DNA of 64,000 bases from CmP2 sp052084925 (GCA_052084925.1 JBQDEV010000001.1:383054-447053), one strand, 5' to 3'; positions 42,102 through 50,802 are shown, numbered from the stretch's first letter. The notes: generated by a model from the sequence alone, not told the origin. Made by a program: numbers and translations.

Positions 42102-42754
42102 GGGAAGTCCTCTCGGTCGGCGTCCAGCAGGGCCATGGCCCCGGAACGATGCAGCGATTGGGAGACCGCCGCCTGGGAGATGCCTTCGGCCCGAGCTGCC
42201 TCCTGTTGAGTATCGCCGACCAGCAGGGCGGCGAAGAGGCGGCGCTCCCGGGCCTTCATGCGACCGAGAACGTGATCGCGCAGCGTCAGCATCTGTGCCA
42301 CGCTCCCGGTGAGCGGGAGATCCTCGGCCCGGAAGCCGGTGAGGATCTCATCGCGCTTGCCCTGACGTGATTCGGCATCCTCCAGAGCGGCGCGGGCATT
42401 CAACCAGGCGGAACCGTCTTGAATGGGCGGGCCCTGATGTTCGCCGTCTTCGATTCCTGTGGAGATCTCATTGATGACCCCGAGGCCGATACCGAAGCGC
42501 AGTCGAACCGAGTCCGGCAACAGCGCCTGCACGCGCAGGGTCAGCTGCAGGGCGCTGCGCGCGTCGGGGGCGATCACCTGGAACTCATCGCCCACGGTGG
42601 CCCAGGCAGAGCGGAGCACCGGCACGGATTCTTCCGCGCGAGCGAAGACCTCCATGATGTCGCGCTGGGCGGCGGGCCGGTCGGCGAGCGCACGCGAGGC
42701 CACGATATCGGCGATGATCCCGGCGACAGGGTGATCAGGCTGGGGCGAGCTCAT
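42095..42754 (-). CDS. satD: SatD family protein with C-terminal HTH
   Basis: 219 residues. The SatD core is IIADIVASRALADRPAAQ (about 13-30), VGDEFQVIAPDARSALQL and LRFGIGLGVI, recalling a nucleotide-cyclase-like fold. The last ~45 residues (RRLFAALLVGDTQQEAARAEGISQAAVSQSL) form a helix-turn-helix, so it likely binds DNA. A palindrome lies right upstream, overlapping the promoter, which suggests autorepression. TATTGT -10 box 6 nt before the ATG. Confidence 0.8.
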   Translation of the reverse strand: MSSPQPDHPVAGIIADIVASRALADRPAAQRDIMEVFARAEESVPVLRSAWATVGDEFQVIAPDARSALQLTLRVQALLPDSVRLRFGIGLGVINEISTGIEDGEHQGPPIQDGSAWLNARAALEDAESRQGKRDEILTGFRAEDLPLTGSVAQMLTLRDHVLGRMKARERRLFAALLVGDTQQEAARAEGISQAAVSQSLHRSGAMALLDADREDFPC

Positions 42755-42760
42755 GACACC

Positions 42761-42766
42761 ACAATA
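42761..42766 (-). promoter_or_regulatory. -10 box of satD (leaderless)
   Basis: TATTGT on the minus strand, 6 nt before the ATG at 42754. Confidence 0.5.
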
Positions 42767-42768
42767 AC

Positions 42769-42792
42769 ACTTATAATAAGACGATTATAAGT
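42769..42792. promoter_or_regulatory. SatD operator candidate ACTTATAAT-N6-ATTATAAGT
   Basis: Perfect 9-bp arms (42769-42777 and 42784-42792), directly next to the -10 box and covering the -35 region of satD. Occupancy would block transcription; SatD, with its own HTH, is the likely binder. Confidence 0.6.
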
Positions 42793-42799
42793 TTTTGTG

Positions 42800-43207
42800 T
42801 CAGGATTCGGGGGTGATCAGCGGCCGAAACGATTCGATGCGCTGCAGCCGCACCACCACGACAGCCTGCGGCTCAGTCTTGCCTCGTTCCGCACGGCGGC
42901 GTGCTGCCTCCTCGAACACCTCGCCGTCGTCATGCACAACCGGGGCACCCAGGAAGCGGTAGCCATTGCGCTGCTCACGGTCCACCACGGCGACTTCCAC
43001 GAGCGAGCCCGCGCGAATATTCGCCAGCGTCTGCCCGTCTTGGGTGTCGTGGAACCACAGCTCATTCTCGCCCCACACGTTCAGGGACCCCTTGGGTGCG
43101 ACGTGCGGGGTGCGTTCATCAGTGACGGTGGTGACGAAGGCGAGCTGCGCGTCCAGCATCTGCTTCATGTGGTCGGTCAGCACGGCTTCGGTGATGTTGG
43201 TGCTCAT
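42800..43207 (-). CDS. PNPOx-like flavin/heme-binding protein
   Basis: 135 residues of the split-barrel pyridoxamine-phosphate-oxidase-like fold: LTDHMKQMLDAQLAFVTTVTDERTPHVAPKGSL at the start and ELWFHDTQDGQTLANIRAGSLVEVAVVD. The family binds FMN, F420 or heme and often reduces small molecules. The start lies one base after the stop of the aldo-keto reductase, so the two are co-transcribed. Confidence 0.8.
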   Translation of the reverse strand: MSTNITEAVLTDHMKQMLDAQLAFVTTVTDERTPHVAPKGSLNVWGENELWFHDTQDGQTLANIRAGSLVEVAVVDREQRNGYRFLGAPVVHDDGEVFEEAARRRAERGKTEPQAVVVVRLQRIESFRPLITPES

Positions 43208-43208
43208 C

Positions 43209-44078
43209 TCAGTACTCCTCGTGGACGTCGGGATCTTGGCCCCAGATACGACCCTGTTCCAGGTGGTCGATGCGGATCATCTGCTCGCCGGACAGTTCGA
43301 AGCCCAGGCTGAGGTTGTCGCGCTGGCGCTCCGGGCTCGAGGACGCCGGCAACGGGATCACACCGTGCTGGAGGTGCCAGCGCAGCACCACCTGTCCCGG
43401 GGTGACCCCGTGCTCGCGGGCGATCTCGTTCAGCACCCGATCATCGCGCAGTTCGGAGGCCCGTCCCAGCGGGCTCCACGCCTGGGTGACGATGCCGTGC
43501 TGGTCGTGCACGGCGCGCAGTTGCTCCTGCACGAAGTAGGGGTGCATTTCGATCTGATTGACGGCGGGCATCACGCCCGTTTCCTCGTGAAGGCGACGCA
43601 AGTGCTCGGCGGTGAAGTTGGAGACGCCGATACTGCGGATCAACCCTTCCTCGCGCATCTCGATGAGTGCACGCCAGGTATCGACGTAAAGGTCGAGTCG
43701 CGGCAGCGGCCAGTGGATGAGTGCCAGATCGACGTAGTCGAATCGCAGGTTCTCGAGGGAGACGCGCAGGGATTCTCGGGCGCCGTGGTAGCCGTGGAAG
43801 CGGCCCGGGACCTTGGTGGTGACGAGGATGTCCTCGCGGTTCAGGCCGGAGGCGCGCACCGCCTGGCCGACCTCGGCCTCATTGCCGTAGCTCAGCGCGG
43901 TGTCGAGCAGGCGGTACCCCTGCTGCAGGGCCGAACGCAGGGAGCGGACCATGACGCCGCGCTCGTTCTTGTTGTCGCCGCGCACCAGAGTGCCGAAGCC
44001 GATGCCGGGCAGGGTGGTGCCGTCGTTGAGCGTGAAGGTCGGGATGCGGTGAGCGGTCTGATCAGGTTGATCGGTCAT
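43209..44078 (-). CDS. Aldo-keto reductase
   Basis: 289-residue NADPH-dependent reductase. Tetrad: Asp and Tyr in LLDTALSYGNEAEVG, Lys in VTTKVPGRFHGY, His in LALIHWPLP; cofactor loop PLPASSSPERQRDN. TAGGCT lies 6 nt before the ATG. Followed at once by the PNPOx-like gene. Paralogue of the reductase at 33 kb. Confidence 0.9.
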   Translation of the reverse strand: MTDQPDQTAHRIPTFTLNDGTTLPGIGFGTLVRGDNKNERGVMVRSLRSALQQGYRLLDTALSYGNEAEVGQAVRASGLNREDILVTTKVPGRFHGYHGARESLRVSLENLRFDYVDLALIHWPLPRLDLYVDTWRALIEMREEGLIRSIGVSNFTAEHLRRLHEETGVMPAVNQIEMHPYFVQEQLRAVHDQHGIVTQAWSPLGRASELRDDRVLNEIAREHGVTPGQVVLRWHLQHGVIPLPASSSPERQRDNLSLGFELSGEQMIRIDHLEQGRIWGQDPDVHEEY

Positions 44079-44084
44079 GCCTCG

Positions 44085-44090
44085 AGCCTA
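44085..44090 (-). promoter_or_regulatory. -10 box of aldo-keto reductase operon (leaderless)
   Basis: TAGGCT on the minus strand, 6 nt before the ATG at 44078. Confidence 0.5.
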
Positions 44091-44179
44091 TCCGCCCCGC
44101 TCCCAAGGGTTCCAGGGGTCAAGGGTGAGCACTCGAAAAACCCTCCCGCAGGAGGACGCCGATGACCTGCGCGCCGGTT

Positions 44180-44185
44180 TAAGGT
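44180..44185 (+). promoter_or_regulatory. -10 box of second sensor kinase gene
   Basis: TAAGGT lies 6 nt before the GTG at 44192. The overlapping GGTGGAG could instead serve as a ribosome site. Confidence 0.35.
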
Positions 44186-44191
44186 GGAGAC

Positions 44192-45427
44192 GTGAATCCT
44201 TTGCGCGCCTTCGATCAGTTCTCGAACCGGCACCCCGTGCTGGTCGATGGCTGCGTGGCCGGACTGCTGTGGCTGCTCTTCGGCCCGATGTTCACCCTGG
44301 GCTATGCCACCGGGGTGGGCGAAGTAATCTGGATGCTGACCCTGTCGCTGATGCAGTCACTGCCTTGGGCGCTGCGGCGCGTACGGCCGGTGAGTTCCGG
44401 GGCGCTGATCGTCGCGGGATTCATGCTTCAGCTGCTGGTGGGTCCGCCCATGCTGGGCACCATCATCTTCGCCCCGCTCACGGTGCACAATCTGGCCGCC
44501 CACGGTCCGCGGTGGGCCTCGCGCGCGGGTTTCGCCGTCGCCGTGTTCGGCTCGCTGGGGTACGGGTTCCGGTTCGCTTACTTCCCCTTCGCGGTGATGC
44601 AGAACGAGAACGACCCGGGCCTGATGAGTCCCGGTGGGATCTTCGCCCTGGCGCTGGTGGCGATCATCTGTATCGCGATCTGCACGGCCGCCTGGGCGTT
44701 CGGCGATCTGGCCCGGACCCGGCGCCTCACCCTACAGCAGGCCGCCGATCGTGCGCGGCAGCTGGAGGTCGAAGCCGCCCAAGAGCGCGCGCTGGCCGCC
44801 GCCGACGAGCGCAATCACATCGCCCGGGAGATGCACGACATCGTGGCGCATTCCCTGCAGGTGATCATCTCCCAGGCCGACGGCGGCCGCTACGCCGGAG
44901 CGCGTGATCCGCAGATCGCCGTCGACACCCTGGAGACCATCGGCACCGCCTCCCGCGATGCCCTGGGCGAGATGCGCCGCCTGCTCGGCGTGCTGCGCGG
45001 GCCGGGTCAGACCGAGCACCGACCACAGCCGGGCCTCGCCGAGCTGCCGGAACTGATCGAGACCATTCAACTGACCGGGATGACCGTGGAATTGCACCAC
45101 GACGGCGTCGCCCGGGGAGGCCTGCCGGCCGGCGGCGAGTTGGTCGCCTACCGGGTGGTGCAGGAAGCGCTGACCAACGCCGCCCGCCACGCCGGCCCGC
45201 GCACCCACGTGCAGGTGAACCTGAGCTGGACCGCGGCGGGGCTCACCCTGCGCATCGACGACGACGGCCGGGGTGCGGCCGCCCACCGCGGCGACACCAC
45301 GGGCGCCGGGCAGGGCCTGATCGGCATGCGCGAACGGGTCGGCCTCTACGGGGGCGAGGTCAGTGCCGGTCCGCGCCCCGGAGGCGGATTCCGCGTGGAC
45401 GCGACCATCCCCTACCAAGAGACCTGA
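44192..45427 (+). CDS. Sensor histidine kinase (HisKA_3 type)
   Basis: 411 residues. Four or five membrane helices up to about residue 165, a linker coiled helix (QQAADRARQLEVEAAQERALAA), H-box IAREMHDIVAHSLQVI with the phosphorylated His (about 210), and HATPase motifs RIDDDGRGAA and GAGQGLIGMRERVGLYGG. Partner of the response regulator 17 bases downstream. Signal unknown. Confidence 0.9.
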   Translation: MNPLRAFDQFSNRHPVLVDGCVAGLLWLLFGPMFTLGYATGVGEVIWMLTLSLMQSLPWALRRVRPVSSGALIVAGFMLQLLVGPPMLGTIIFAPLTVHNLAAHGPRWASRAGFAVAVFGSLGYGFRFAYFPFAVMQNENDPGLMSPGGIFALALVAIICIAICTAAWAFGDLARTRRLTLQQAADRARQLEVEAAQERALAAADERNHIAREMHDIVAHSLQVIISQADGGRYAGARDPQIAVDTLETIGTASRDALGEMRRLLGVLRGPGQTEHRPQPGLAELPELIETIQLTGMTVELHHDGVARGGLPAGGELVAYRVVQEALTNAARHAGPRTHVQVNLSWTAAGLTLRIDDDGRGAAAHRGDTTGAGQGLIGMRERVGLYGGEVSAGPRPGGGFRVDATIPYQET

Positions 45428-45444
45428 CGAGAGCCGAGGACCCC

Positions 45445-46152
45445 ATGACCACTTCCGCGACCATCCGCATCGCCCTGGTCGACGATCAGCACCTGATCCG
45501 CTCCGGGATGGCGATGCTGATCAGCTCCCAGCCCGACTTGGAGGTGGTGGCCCAGTCCGATAACGGGCAGGCCGCCCTGGACTCCCCCGAGGTGCGCGGC
45601 GCCGACATCGTGCTGATGGACATCCGCATGCCCGTGCTGGACGGCATCGCCGCCACCCGGACCCTGCTCGGCGGCAACGGTGCTGCTGCGGTCACCGAGC
45701 ACACCCCGCGCGTCGTCGTGCTCACCACCTTCGATCTGGACGAGTACGCCCTGGACGCCATCGACGCCGGGGCCTCCGGATTCCTGCTCAAGGACGCCCC
45801 GCCGGAGGAACTGCTCGCCGGCATCCGGGCCGTGCACCGCGGCGACGCCGTCATCGCGCCCTCCACCACCCGACGCCTGCTGGACCATCTCGCCCCGAGC
45901 CTGCAGCCGGCCACGCCCACCACTCCGGAGGACGACGCGCGACTGGCCGCCGTCGGCAGCCTCACCCCACGCGAGCACGAGGTGCTGGTGCTGATGGCCG
46001 CCGGACTGTCCAACCAGGAGATCGCCGCGCAGCTCTTCGTCTCCGAGACCACCGTGAAGACCCATGTGGGCCGGGTGCTGCACAAACTCGGGGCGCGCGA
46101 CCGGGTGCAAGCTGTGGTCACCGCCTACCGCACCGGGGTGGCGGCCCCCTGA
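45445..46152 (+). CDS. NarL/LuxR-family response regulator
   Basis: 235 residues. Receiver domain with phospho-acceptor Asp in IVLMDIRMPVLDGI and Lys in FLLKDAPPEE; LuxR HTH LTPREHEVLVLMAAGLSNQEIAAQLFVSETTVKTHVGRVLHKL (about 172-214). CCGAGGACCCC before the ATG. Forms a unit with the kinase; targets unknown. Confidence 0.92.
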   Translation: MTTSATIRIALVDDQHLIRSGMAMLISSQPDLEVVAQSDNGQAALDSPEVRGADIVLMDIRMPVLDGIAATRTLLGGNGAAAVTEHTPRVVVLTTFDLDEYALDAIDAGASGFLLKDAPPEELLAGIRAVHRGDAVIAPSTTRRLLDHLAPSLQPATPTTPEDDARLAAVGSLTPREHEVLVLMAAGLSNQEIAAQLFVSETTVKTHVGRVLHKLGARDRVQAVVTAYRTGVAAP

Positions 46153-46205
46153 TCGCACGGACCAACAGCAGACGCCGTCGCAGCTGCTCGTGAGACGATG
46201 AACGC

Positions 46206-46424
46206 ATGAGGAACACCCCCGGCAAGCCCGACTCCGCATCTCGCCGCCCCACCCCCGCCACGCTGGGCCTGGTCATTCTGCTCGTCGTCGGCGGGCTCGT
46301 GCTGGCCACCGCGCTCGGACTGAACTTCCTCACCCATGAGCTCAACATCGTGCTGCTGGTGATCGGCGTCGCCCTGATCGCCGCGGCCATCGTCGGGCTG
46401 ATGCTCAAGGAGCTGCGGCCGTGA
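46206..46424 (+). CDS. Small two-helix membrane protein
   Basis: 72 residues: a polar N-terminus, helices at about 20-42 and 47-67, and a basic end (KELRP). No family recognised. The stop overlaps the start of the next gene (GTGA), so it is co-transcribed with the winged-helix protein. Confidence 0.6.
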   Translation: MRNTPGKPDSASRRPTPATLGLVILLVVGGLVLATALGLNFLTHELNIVLLVIGVALIAAAIVGLMLKELRP

Positions 46425-47599
46425 CCGACCGTCGCCTGGCCCGCGCCCGCCTCGTTGCCCAGGGGCTCATCCGCGCTGGCGCTGATAGTGACGCCGAATC
46501 TGCGCCCACACCGCACCAGGTGGCCCAGCGTTTCGCAGCGATGCAGGGCCAGGACCTGCCCGGCGTGCTCTCCTCGATAGCCCTACGCGCCCGCACCGAC
46601 GCGGAGGCGGTGATTGCCGCGTTCGACCGCGGCGAGATCGTGCGCGCCTACCCCATGCGCGGCACCGTGTTCGCGATGCCCGCCGAGGACGCGCTCTGGA
46701 TCTCCCAGCTCTGCAACGCCGCCCCGGTGCGCTCAGCCATCAACCGCCGGTCCGCCCTCGGCCTCGAGAACCACGACGTGGCCACCGCCGCCGAGGTGCT
46801 GACCCGCACGATCACCGAGGCCCCCACCCGGGGGCTGCCCCGCTCCGAGATCCTCGCCGCCTGGAACGCCGCCGGGATCTCCACCGACGGCGGGCGCGGC
46901 TACCACCTGCTGGTGCACTTCATCTCCACGGGCCATGCCGTCTACGGCACCCTGTCCACGCGCGATCACCGCGATCACGACGTCATGCTCGGCGCCGACT
47001 GGCTGCCCGCTGGCTCGGATCTGGCCTCGCGGTTCAACAACGACGAGGTGGCCGCCACCGCCGAGCTGCTGCACCGCTATGTGCTCACCCACGGCCCGGT
47101 CACGCTGCGCGATGCCGCCTGGTGGACCAAGCTGCCGCTGAAACTGCTGCGTCCGGCCGCCGAGCAGATGCTGCGCGAGCACGACGACGTCGACTCCGGC
47201 ACCTGGTCCGGCCCGGGCGCCGCCGGTCCACTCACCGAGCACGACGGCGCACCTCAGTACTGGCGCGCCGGGCTGCAGGATGAGGTCACCGAGGCCGGGC
47301 GCCGCACCGACGCGCCGATGCTGCTGCCCGCCTTCGACGAGGTGATCCTGGGCTACCAAGACCGGATGTACATCGTGCCCGAGGCCCACCACGAGGCCCT
47401 GGTGCCCGGCAACAACGGCGTGTTCCGCTCCGCGGCAGTTGCCGGAGCCGAGGTGGTCGGGTTCTGGAAGCGCGGCCCGGCCTCGAAGTCCGCGCAGTCC
47501 GGCGCCCGGAAGCTGGTGCACGAGCCCTTCGGCACCGTCTCCGCGGCCCGGGCCAAACAGCTGGAATCCCGCTACGCCGCTTTCCCGTTCCCGAGCTGA
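46421..47599 (+). CDS. Winged-helix DNA-binding protein (HTH_42/DUF1006; AlkZ/YcaQ-like)
   Basis: 392 residues. Typical HTH_42 family order: LARARLVAQGLI, VAQRFAAMQGQDLPGVLSSIALR, VRAYPMRGTVFAMPAEDALWI, then LLPAFDEVILGYQDR and GVFRSAAVAGAEVVGFWKR. The family contains DNA glycosylases (AlkZ, YcaQ) that remove bulky or crosslinked adducts, in which a QxQ/QxD motif is used; here the related AMQGQD lies near residue 40. DNA repair is possible, but most actinobacterial members are untested. Confidence 0.8.
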   Translation: MTDRRLARARLVAQGLIRAGADSDAESAPTPHQVAQRFAAMQGQDLPGVLSSIALRARTDAEAVIAAFDRGEIVRAYPMRGTVFAMPAEDALWISQLCNAAPVRSAINRRSALGLENHDVATAAEVLTRTITEAPTRGLPRSEILAAWNAAGISTDGGRGYHLLVHFISTGHAVYGTLSTRDHRDHDVMLGADWLPAGSDLASRFNNDEVAATAELLHRYVLTHGPVTLRDAAWWTKLPLKLLRPAAEQMLREHDDVDSGTWSGPGAAGPLTEHDGAPQYWRAGLQDEVTEAGRRTDAPMLLPAFDEVILGYQDRMYIVPEAHHEALVPGNNGVFRSAAVAGAEVVGFWKRGPASKSAQSGARKLVHEPFGTVSAARAKQLESRYAAFPFPS

Positions 47600-47637
47600 T
47601 CCCAGCCGGCCGACGTCCTCACCGACCGCCGCGGACG

Positions 47638-47704
47638 AGATTCATGACTGAACAGACAAAACCGGCTCAATTTCCGCGCTTTCTGTCTGCTCAGTCATGA
47701 ATCT
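47638..47704. terminator. Long inverted repeat between convergent genes
   Basis: 21-base arms at 47638-47658 (AGATTCATGACTGAACAGACA) and 47684-47704, with one mismatch and a 25-base loop. It lies between the winged-helix gene and the convergent reductase gene, where a two-way terminator is expected, but the arms are longer and less GC-rich than the other terminators here and have no U-run. It may instead be a dispersed palindromic element. Confidence 0.45.
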
Positions 47705-47752
47705 GGCTTCGGTCACCGCTCTAACCACCGCCGCCGTCACCCCAGCCCCCGA

Positions 47753-48637
47753 TCAGGCGCCGCCTCCGGCAATCTCCCGCGCCCTGGCCATCGACGCCTC
47801 GGCTGCCCGCTGGAACACCTCGCTCAGGTTCGCCCCCTCGAGCACTGTCAGCGCGTGTATCGACGTCGAGTCCGGGTGCGTGAACGGGCCCAGCAGACCC
47901 GGCACCACAGCGTCCGCGTCGGCTTCGCCCGTCACACCCGATTCATCCGACTCCCGCGCCTGCTCGGCCCGCTCCAGCAGCGCCGCCGTCCCCAAGAACG
48001 TCCCGTGCACCAGCTCGCGGGCCTGCGCCGCGGTGAAACCGAGTCGCTCCGCCGCCGCGCACATTTCGCGCACGATCCACAGGAAAGAGCCGGGGCCAGT
48101 GCCGGAGATGCTGCTCACCGCGTCGAGCTGATCGTCCCGGACCGACACCACCGTGCCGTACGCCTGAAACACGGCACGCACGGCATCCACCGCATCGGCA
48201 TCCGCACCCGCGTCCAGCTCACCCAGCCCGGTCACGCACTTCCCCACCGCACCGCCCAGATTCGGCAGCGCCCGCAGCACCCGGCCCCGAGGCCCCGGCA
48301 GCGCCTCCCGCAGCGCCTCCAGCGTCACCCCCGCCGCCACGCTCACCACCACTGCACCCTCACGCAGTGCCTCAGCAATGTCCTGGGCCGTCGCCAGAAT
48401 CTCCCCGGGCACCACGGCGAGCACGACGACGTCGCACGCCTCAGCCAGCGCCCGATTCGCGCCCGGCACCGCTTCCACCGACTCCACCGGGGCGCCCCAG
48501 CTCTCGGCGGCCGCTCGCGCACCGGCCTCGGACCGGCTCGTGCCGCGCACCATCACGCCATCAGCCGCGAGCGCACCCAGCAGCGCGCCCCCGATCTCTC
48601 CGGTACCGATCACACCGACCGTTGTCGCACCGCTCAT
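47753..48637 (-). CDS. Pyrroline-5-carboxylate-reductase-family protein
   Basis: 294-residue NAD(P)-dependent reductase. Rossmann motif VIGTGEIGGALLGALAADG at residue 8; the C-terminal dimer domain has the P5CR signature ISGTGPGSFLWIVREMCAAAERLG. Its place after an Ldh-family reductase and a racemase-family enzyme points to a catabolic imine reduction (pyrroline or piperideine carboxylate) rather than the housekeeping proline step. Start overlaps the stop of the preceding gene (ATGA). Confidence 0.82.
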   Translation of the reverse strand: MSGATTVGVIGTGEIGGALLGALAADGVMVRGTSRSEAGARAAAESWGAPVESVEAVPGANRALAEACDVVVLAVVPGEILATAQDIAEALREGAVVVSVAAGVTLEALREALPGPRGRVLRALPNLGGAVGKCVTGLGELDAGADADAVDAVRAVFQAYGTVVSVRDDQLDAVSSISGTGPGSFLWIVREMCAAAERLGFTAAQARELVHGTFLGTAALLERAEQARESDESGVTGEADADAVVPGLLGPFTHPDSTSIHALTVLEGANLSEVFQRAAEASMARAREIAGGGA

Positions 48638-49623
48638 CGTGTTCCCCCTGTCAGTTCGGCCAGCACGTCTTCCGGCACCTCCACAGAGTCACGCGCCTCA
48701 CGGTCGTACCAGCGCGCGATCGCCGCACCATGGTCGTCCCGCCAGGACTCCAGCGCCGTCGTCAGCCGCTGCGCGTAGCCCGGTGCACTCCGCTCCGGGT
48801 CCACCGCCAGCACGAACAGTCCGAGCTGCGGTGGCTCGTCTCCTGATTCGAAGCGCGGTGTCTCGGTGGAAAACAGCCCGCCGCCCAGGGTGGCCAGCAG
48901 CTCCACCAGGAACGCGATGTTTCCGCCCTTGTACCCGCCGAACGGCAGCAGGCTCCCGGCCATCCCCGCCACCGCGTCCAGCGTCTCCGTGCCCTGATCG
49001 TCCACCGCCGTGCCCGGCGCCAGCGCCTCCCCTGCCTCGGCGGCCTCGCGCAGCCCCACCCAGGCGGTGGCGCTGGTGGACTGATCGCTCAGCAGCACCC
49101 GCCCGTGGGCGTCCGGCAGCCCGAAGGCCAGCGGATTCGTGCCGAAGATCGCCTTCCGCGCGCCCGCCGCCGCCATCGCCGCGGGCGAGTTCCCGCACAC
49201 CACCGACATCAGGCCCGACTCCGCCAGCATCCGCACGTAATGTCCCAGTTCGCCGGCGGGGAAATGTCCGCGCAGCATCGTCACGGCCACGCCCTGCGAC
49301 CGCGCCGCCGCCACCAGTTGCTCACGCACGACCGCGAAGCCCTCCTGCGCCAGTCCGCCATGGCACTCCACCACGGAAAGCGACGACGACACCTCCCGCA
49401 CCTCGGGCACCGTCTCCGTGCTCAGCCGTCCGGCCCGCCACGCCGCCAGGTAGTCGGTCAGGTGGTGTAGCCCGACCAGGCTGCGTCCGCGCCGTTCCGC
49501 CTCCACCGTGGCGTCGGCGAGCGCCCGTGCCTGAGCAGCGCGCGCCCCGACCGCCTGAGCCGCCGCCACGCAGAGCTGCCGCAGCTCCTCGATCCCTACT
49601 GTCCGTGTCGTTGTCGTCACCAT
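48634..49623 (-). CDS. Ldh-family oxidoreductase (delta-1-pyrroline-2-carboxylate reductase type)
   Basis: 329-residue NAD(P)H-dependent enzyme of the malate/L-lactate dehydrogenase type-2 family. RGHFPAGELGHYVRMLAESGLM carries the catalytic His; GTNPLAFGLPD and PFGGYKGGNIAFLVELL are family motifs. In hydroxyproline clusters this family reduces pyrroline-2-carboxylate to proline, the step after dehydration of 3-hydroxyproline. It lies 12 bases after the racemase-family gene. Confidence 0.82.
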   Translation of the reverse strand: MVTTTTRTVGIEELRQLCVAAAQAVGARAAQARALADATVEAERRGRSLVGLHHLTDYLAAWRAGRLSTETVPEVREVSSSLSVVECHGGLAQEGFAVVREQLVAAARSQGVAVTMLRGHFPAGELGHYVRMLAESGLMSVVCGNSPAAMAAAGARKAIFGTNPLAFGLPDAHGRVLLSDQSTSATAWVGLREAAEAGEALAPGTAVDDQGTETLDAVAGMAGSLLPFGGYKGGNIAFLVELLATLGGGLFSTETPRFESGDEPPQLGLFVLAVDPERSAPGYAQRLTTALESWRDDHGAAIARWYDREARDSVEVPEDVLAELTGGTR

Positions 49624-49635
49624 GGCTTCACCGTC

Positions 49636-50679
49636 TCACAGGACGAACCCGTGCGGGAACGGATCGTCAGGACTCAGCCGCAGCTGATGCGTCCCGGTCA
49701 CCCAGCCGCGTCCGGTGATGTTCGGCAACAGTGCTTCCCGCTCCCCCACCCGGGTCCGGCCGCGCACGGTCCCGGTGAAGGTGGTCCCCAGGATCGACTC
49801 CTGCACGAAGTCGTGGCCCTCAATGAGCCCACCGCGCGCCAGCTCCGTCGCCATGCGCGCCGAGGTCCCGGTCCCGCTGGGCGAGCGATCCAGGCTGCCC
49901 GCACTCCAGCTTCGCGGATCATCCAGGCTCGGCCGTCCCGTCGGCATCACCACCACACCGCGGCTCGTGGACCCAGGCCCCTGCGGCGCACCGTAGATCA
50001 GGGGAAGGTTGATCTCGTTCAGGCTCGGCTCCTCAGGGTGCTGCACCGGGATCGCCTCCCGCGCGGCGGCCAGCAGCTGATGCGCGGCCCGAATGATCTC
50101 CAGCCCGTTCTCCGGCACCAGCTCGATCCCCAGGTCCTCGGCCGCGGACTGCACATAGAACTGTCCGCCGTAGCTGACATCCACCGGCACCTCGCCGAAC
50201 TCCGGCAGCACCAGCGGCACCCCCAGCTCCCACACGAAAGAGGCCACGTTCTCGATCGTCACCGACGTCACCTGGCCGTCCGCCACGCTGGCCTCTGCCC
50301 GCACCACCCCGGCCGCCGTGTCCACGGTGAGCGTGTGTTTCGGTTCGGTCACCGCCAGTCGGCCGGTCTCCACCAGGGCGGTCACCGCGCACATCAGGTT
50401 CGCCCCGGACATCGGCGCGAAGTCCGCCTGTTCCAGAATGATGACGCCGAAATCGCTGCCCGGGTTCACCGGCGCGGTGACCAGCGCGCCCAGCATGCCG
50501 GGGAATCCGCGGGGTTCGTGCACCGCGAAGCGGCGTAGCTCCTGCAGGTGCTCGCGGCAGTACCGCAGCTTCTCCACCATGGTCTCCCCGGGCACCAGCA
50601 GGTGGCTATCGAGCAGCACCCGCCCCGTCTCCCCGGCCACATGAACATCGACCGTCTGCAGCTGACGCACCGTTCTCAT
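49636..50679 (-). CDS. Proline-racemase-superfamily enzyme with Ser at both catalytic positions
   Basis: 347 residues, the full family length. Family enzymes are proline racemases, 4-hydroxyproline 2-epimerases (Cys/Cys or Ser/Cys) or trans-3-hydroxyproline dehydratases (Cys/Thr). Here the first site reads PMSGANLMC (S91) and the second DRSPSGTGTSA (S268), so both are Ser. VHEPRGFPGM, DFGVIILE, YGGQFYV and VVVMPTGRPSLDDPRSWSAG are otherwise typical. Ser/Ser makes simple two-base racemisation doubtful; a dehydratase or other function is possible. Start at 50679 with AGGAG 5 nt upstream. Confidence 0.85.
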   Translation of the reverse strand: MRTVRQLQTVDVHVAGETGRVLLDSHLLVPGETMVEKLRYCREHLQELRRFAVHEPRGFPGMLGALVTAPVNPGSDFGVIILEQADFAPMSGANLMCAVTALVETGRLAVTEPKHTLTVDTAAGVVRAEASVADGQVTSVTIENVASFVWELGVPLVLPEFGEVPVDVSYGGQFYVQSAAEDLGIELVPENGLEIIRAAHQLLAAAREAIPVQHPEEPSLNEINLPLIYGAPQGPGSTSRGVVVMPTGRPSLDDPRSWSAGSLDRSPSGTGTSARMATELARGGLIEGHDFVQESILGTTFTGTVRGRTRVGEREALLPNITGRGWVTGTHQLRLSPDDPFPHGFVL

Positions 50680-50733
50680 TTGCTCTCCTCGACTCAGTTC
50701 TCTCTCGGTTGTCCCAGTTCTGGGCGCGCCGAT

Positions 50734-50760
50734 GCCCGACCCTTCGCACAAGGGTCGGGC
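50734..50760 (-). terminator. Terminator between proX and racemase-family gene
   Basis: Perfect 11-bp arms GCCCGACCCTT and AAGGGTCGGGC with a 5-base loop, 43 bases after the proX stop. It may only attenuate, since the next gene is on the same strand without a clear promoter of its own. Confidence 0.65.
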
Positions 50761-50802
50761 GCCGGGGCTCTTCGGTCGTTCGCGGTCAGGTTCTCAGCCA
50801 GC

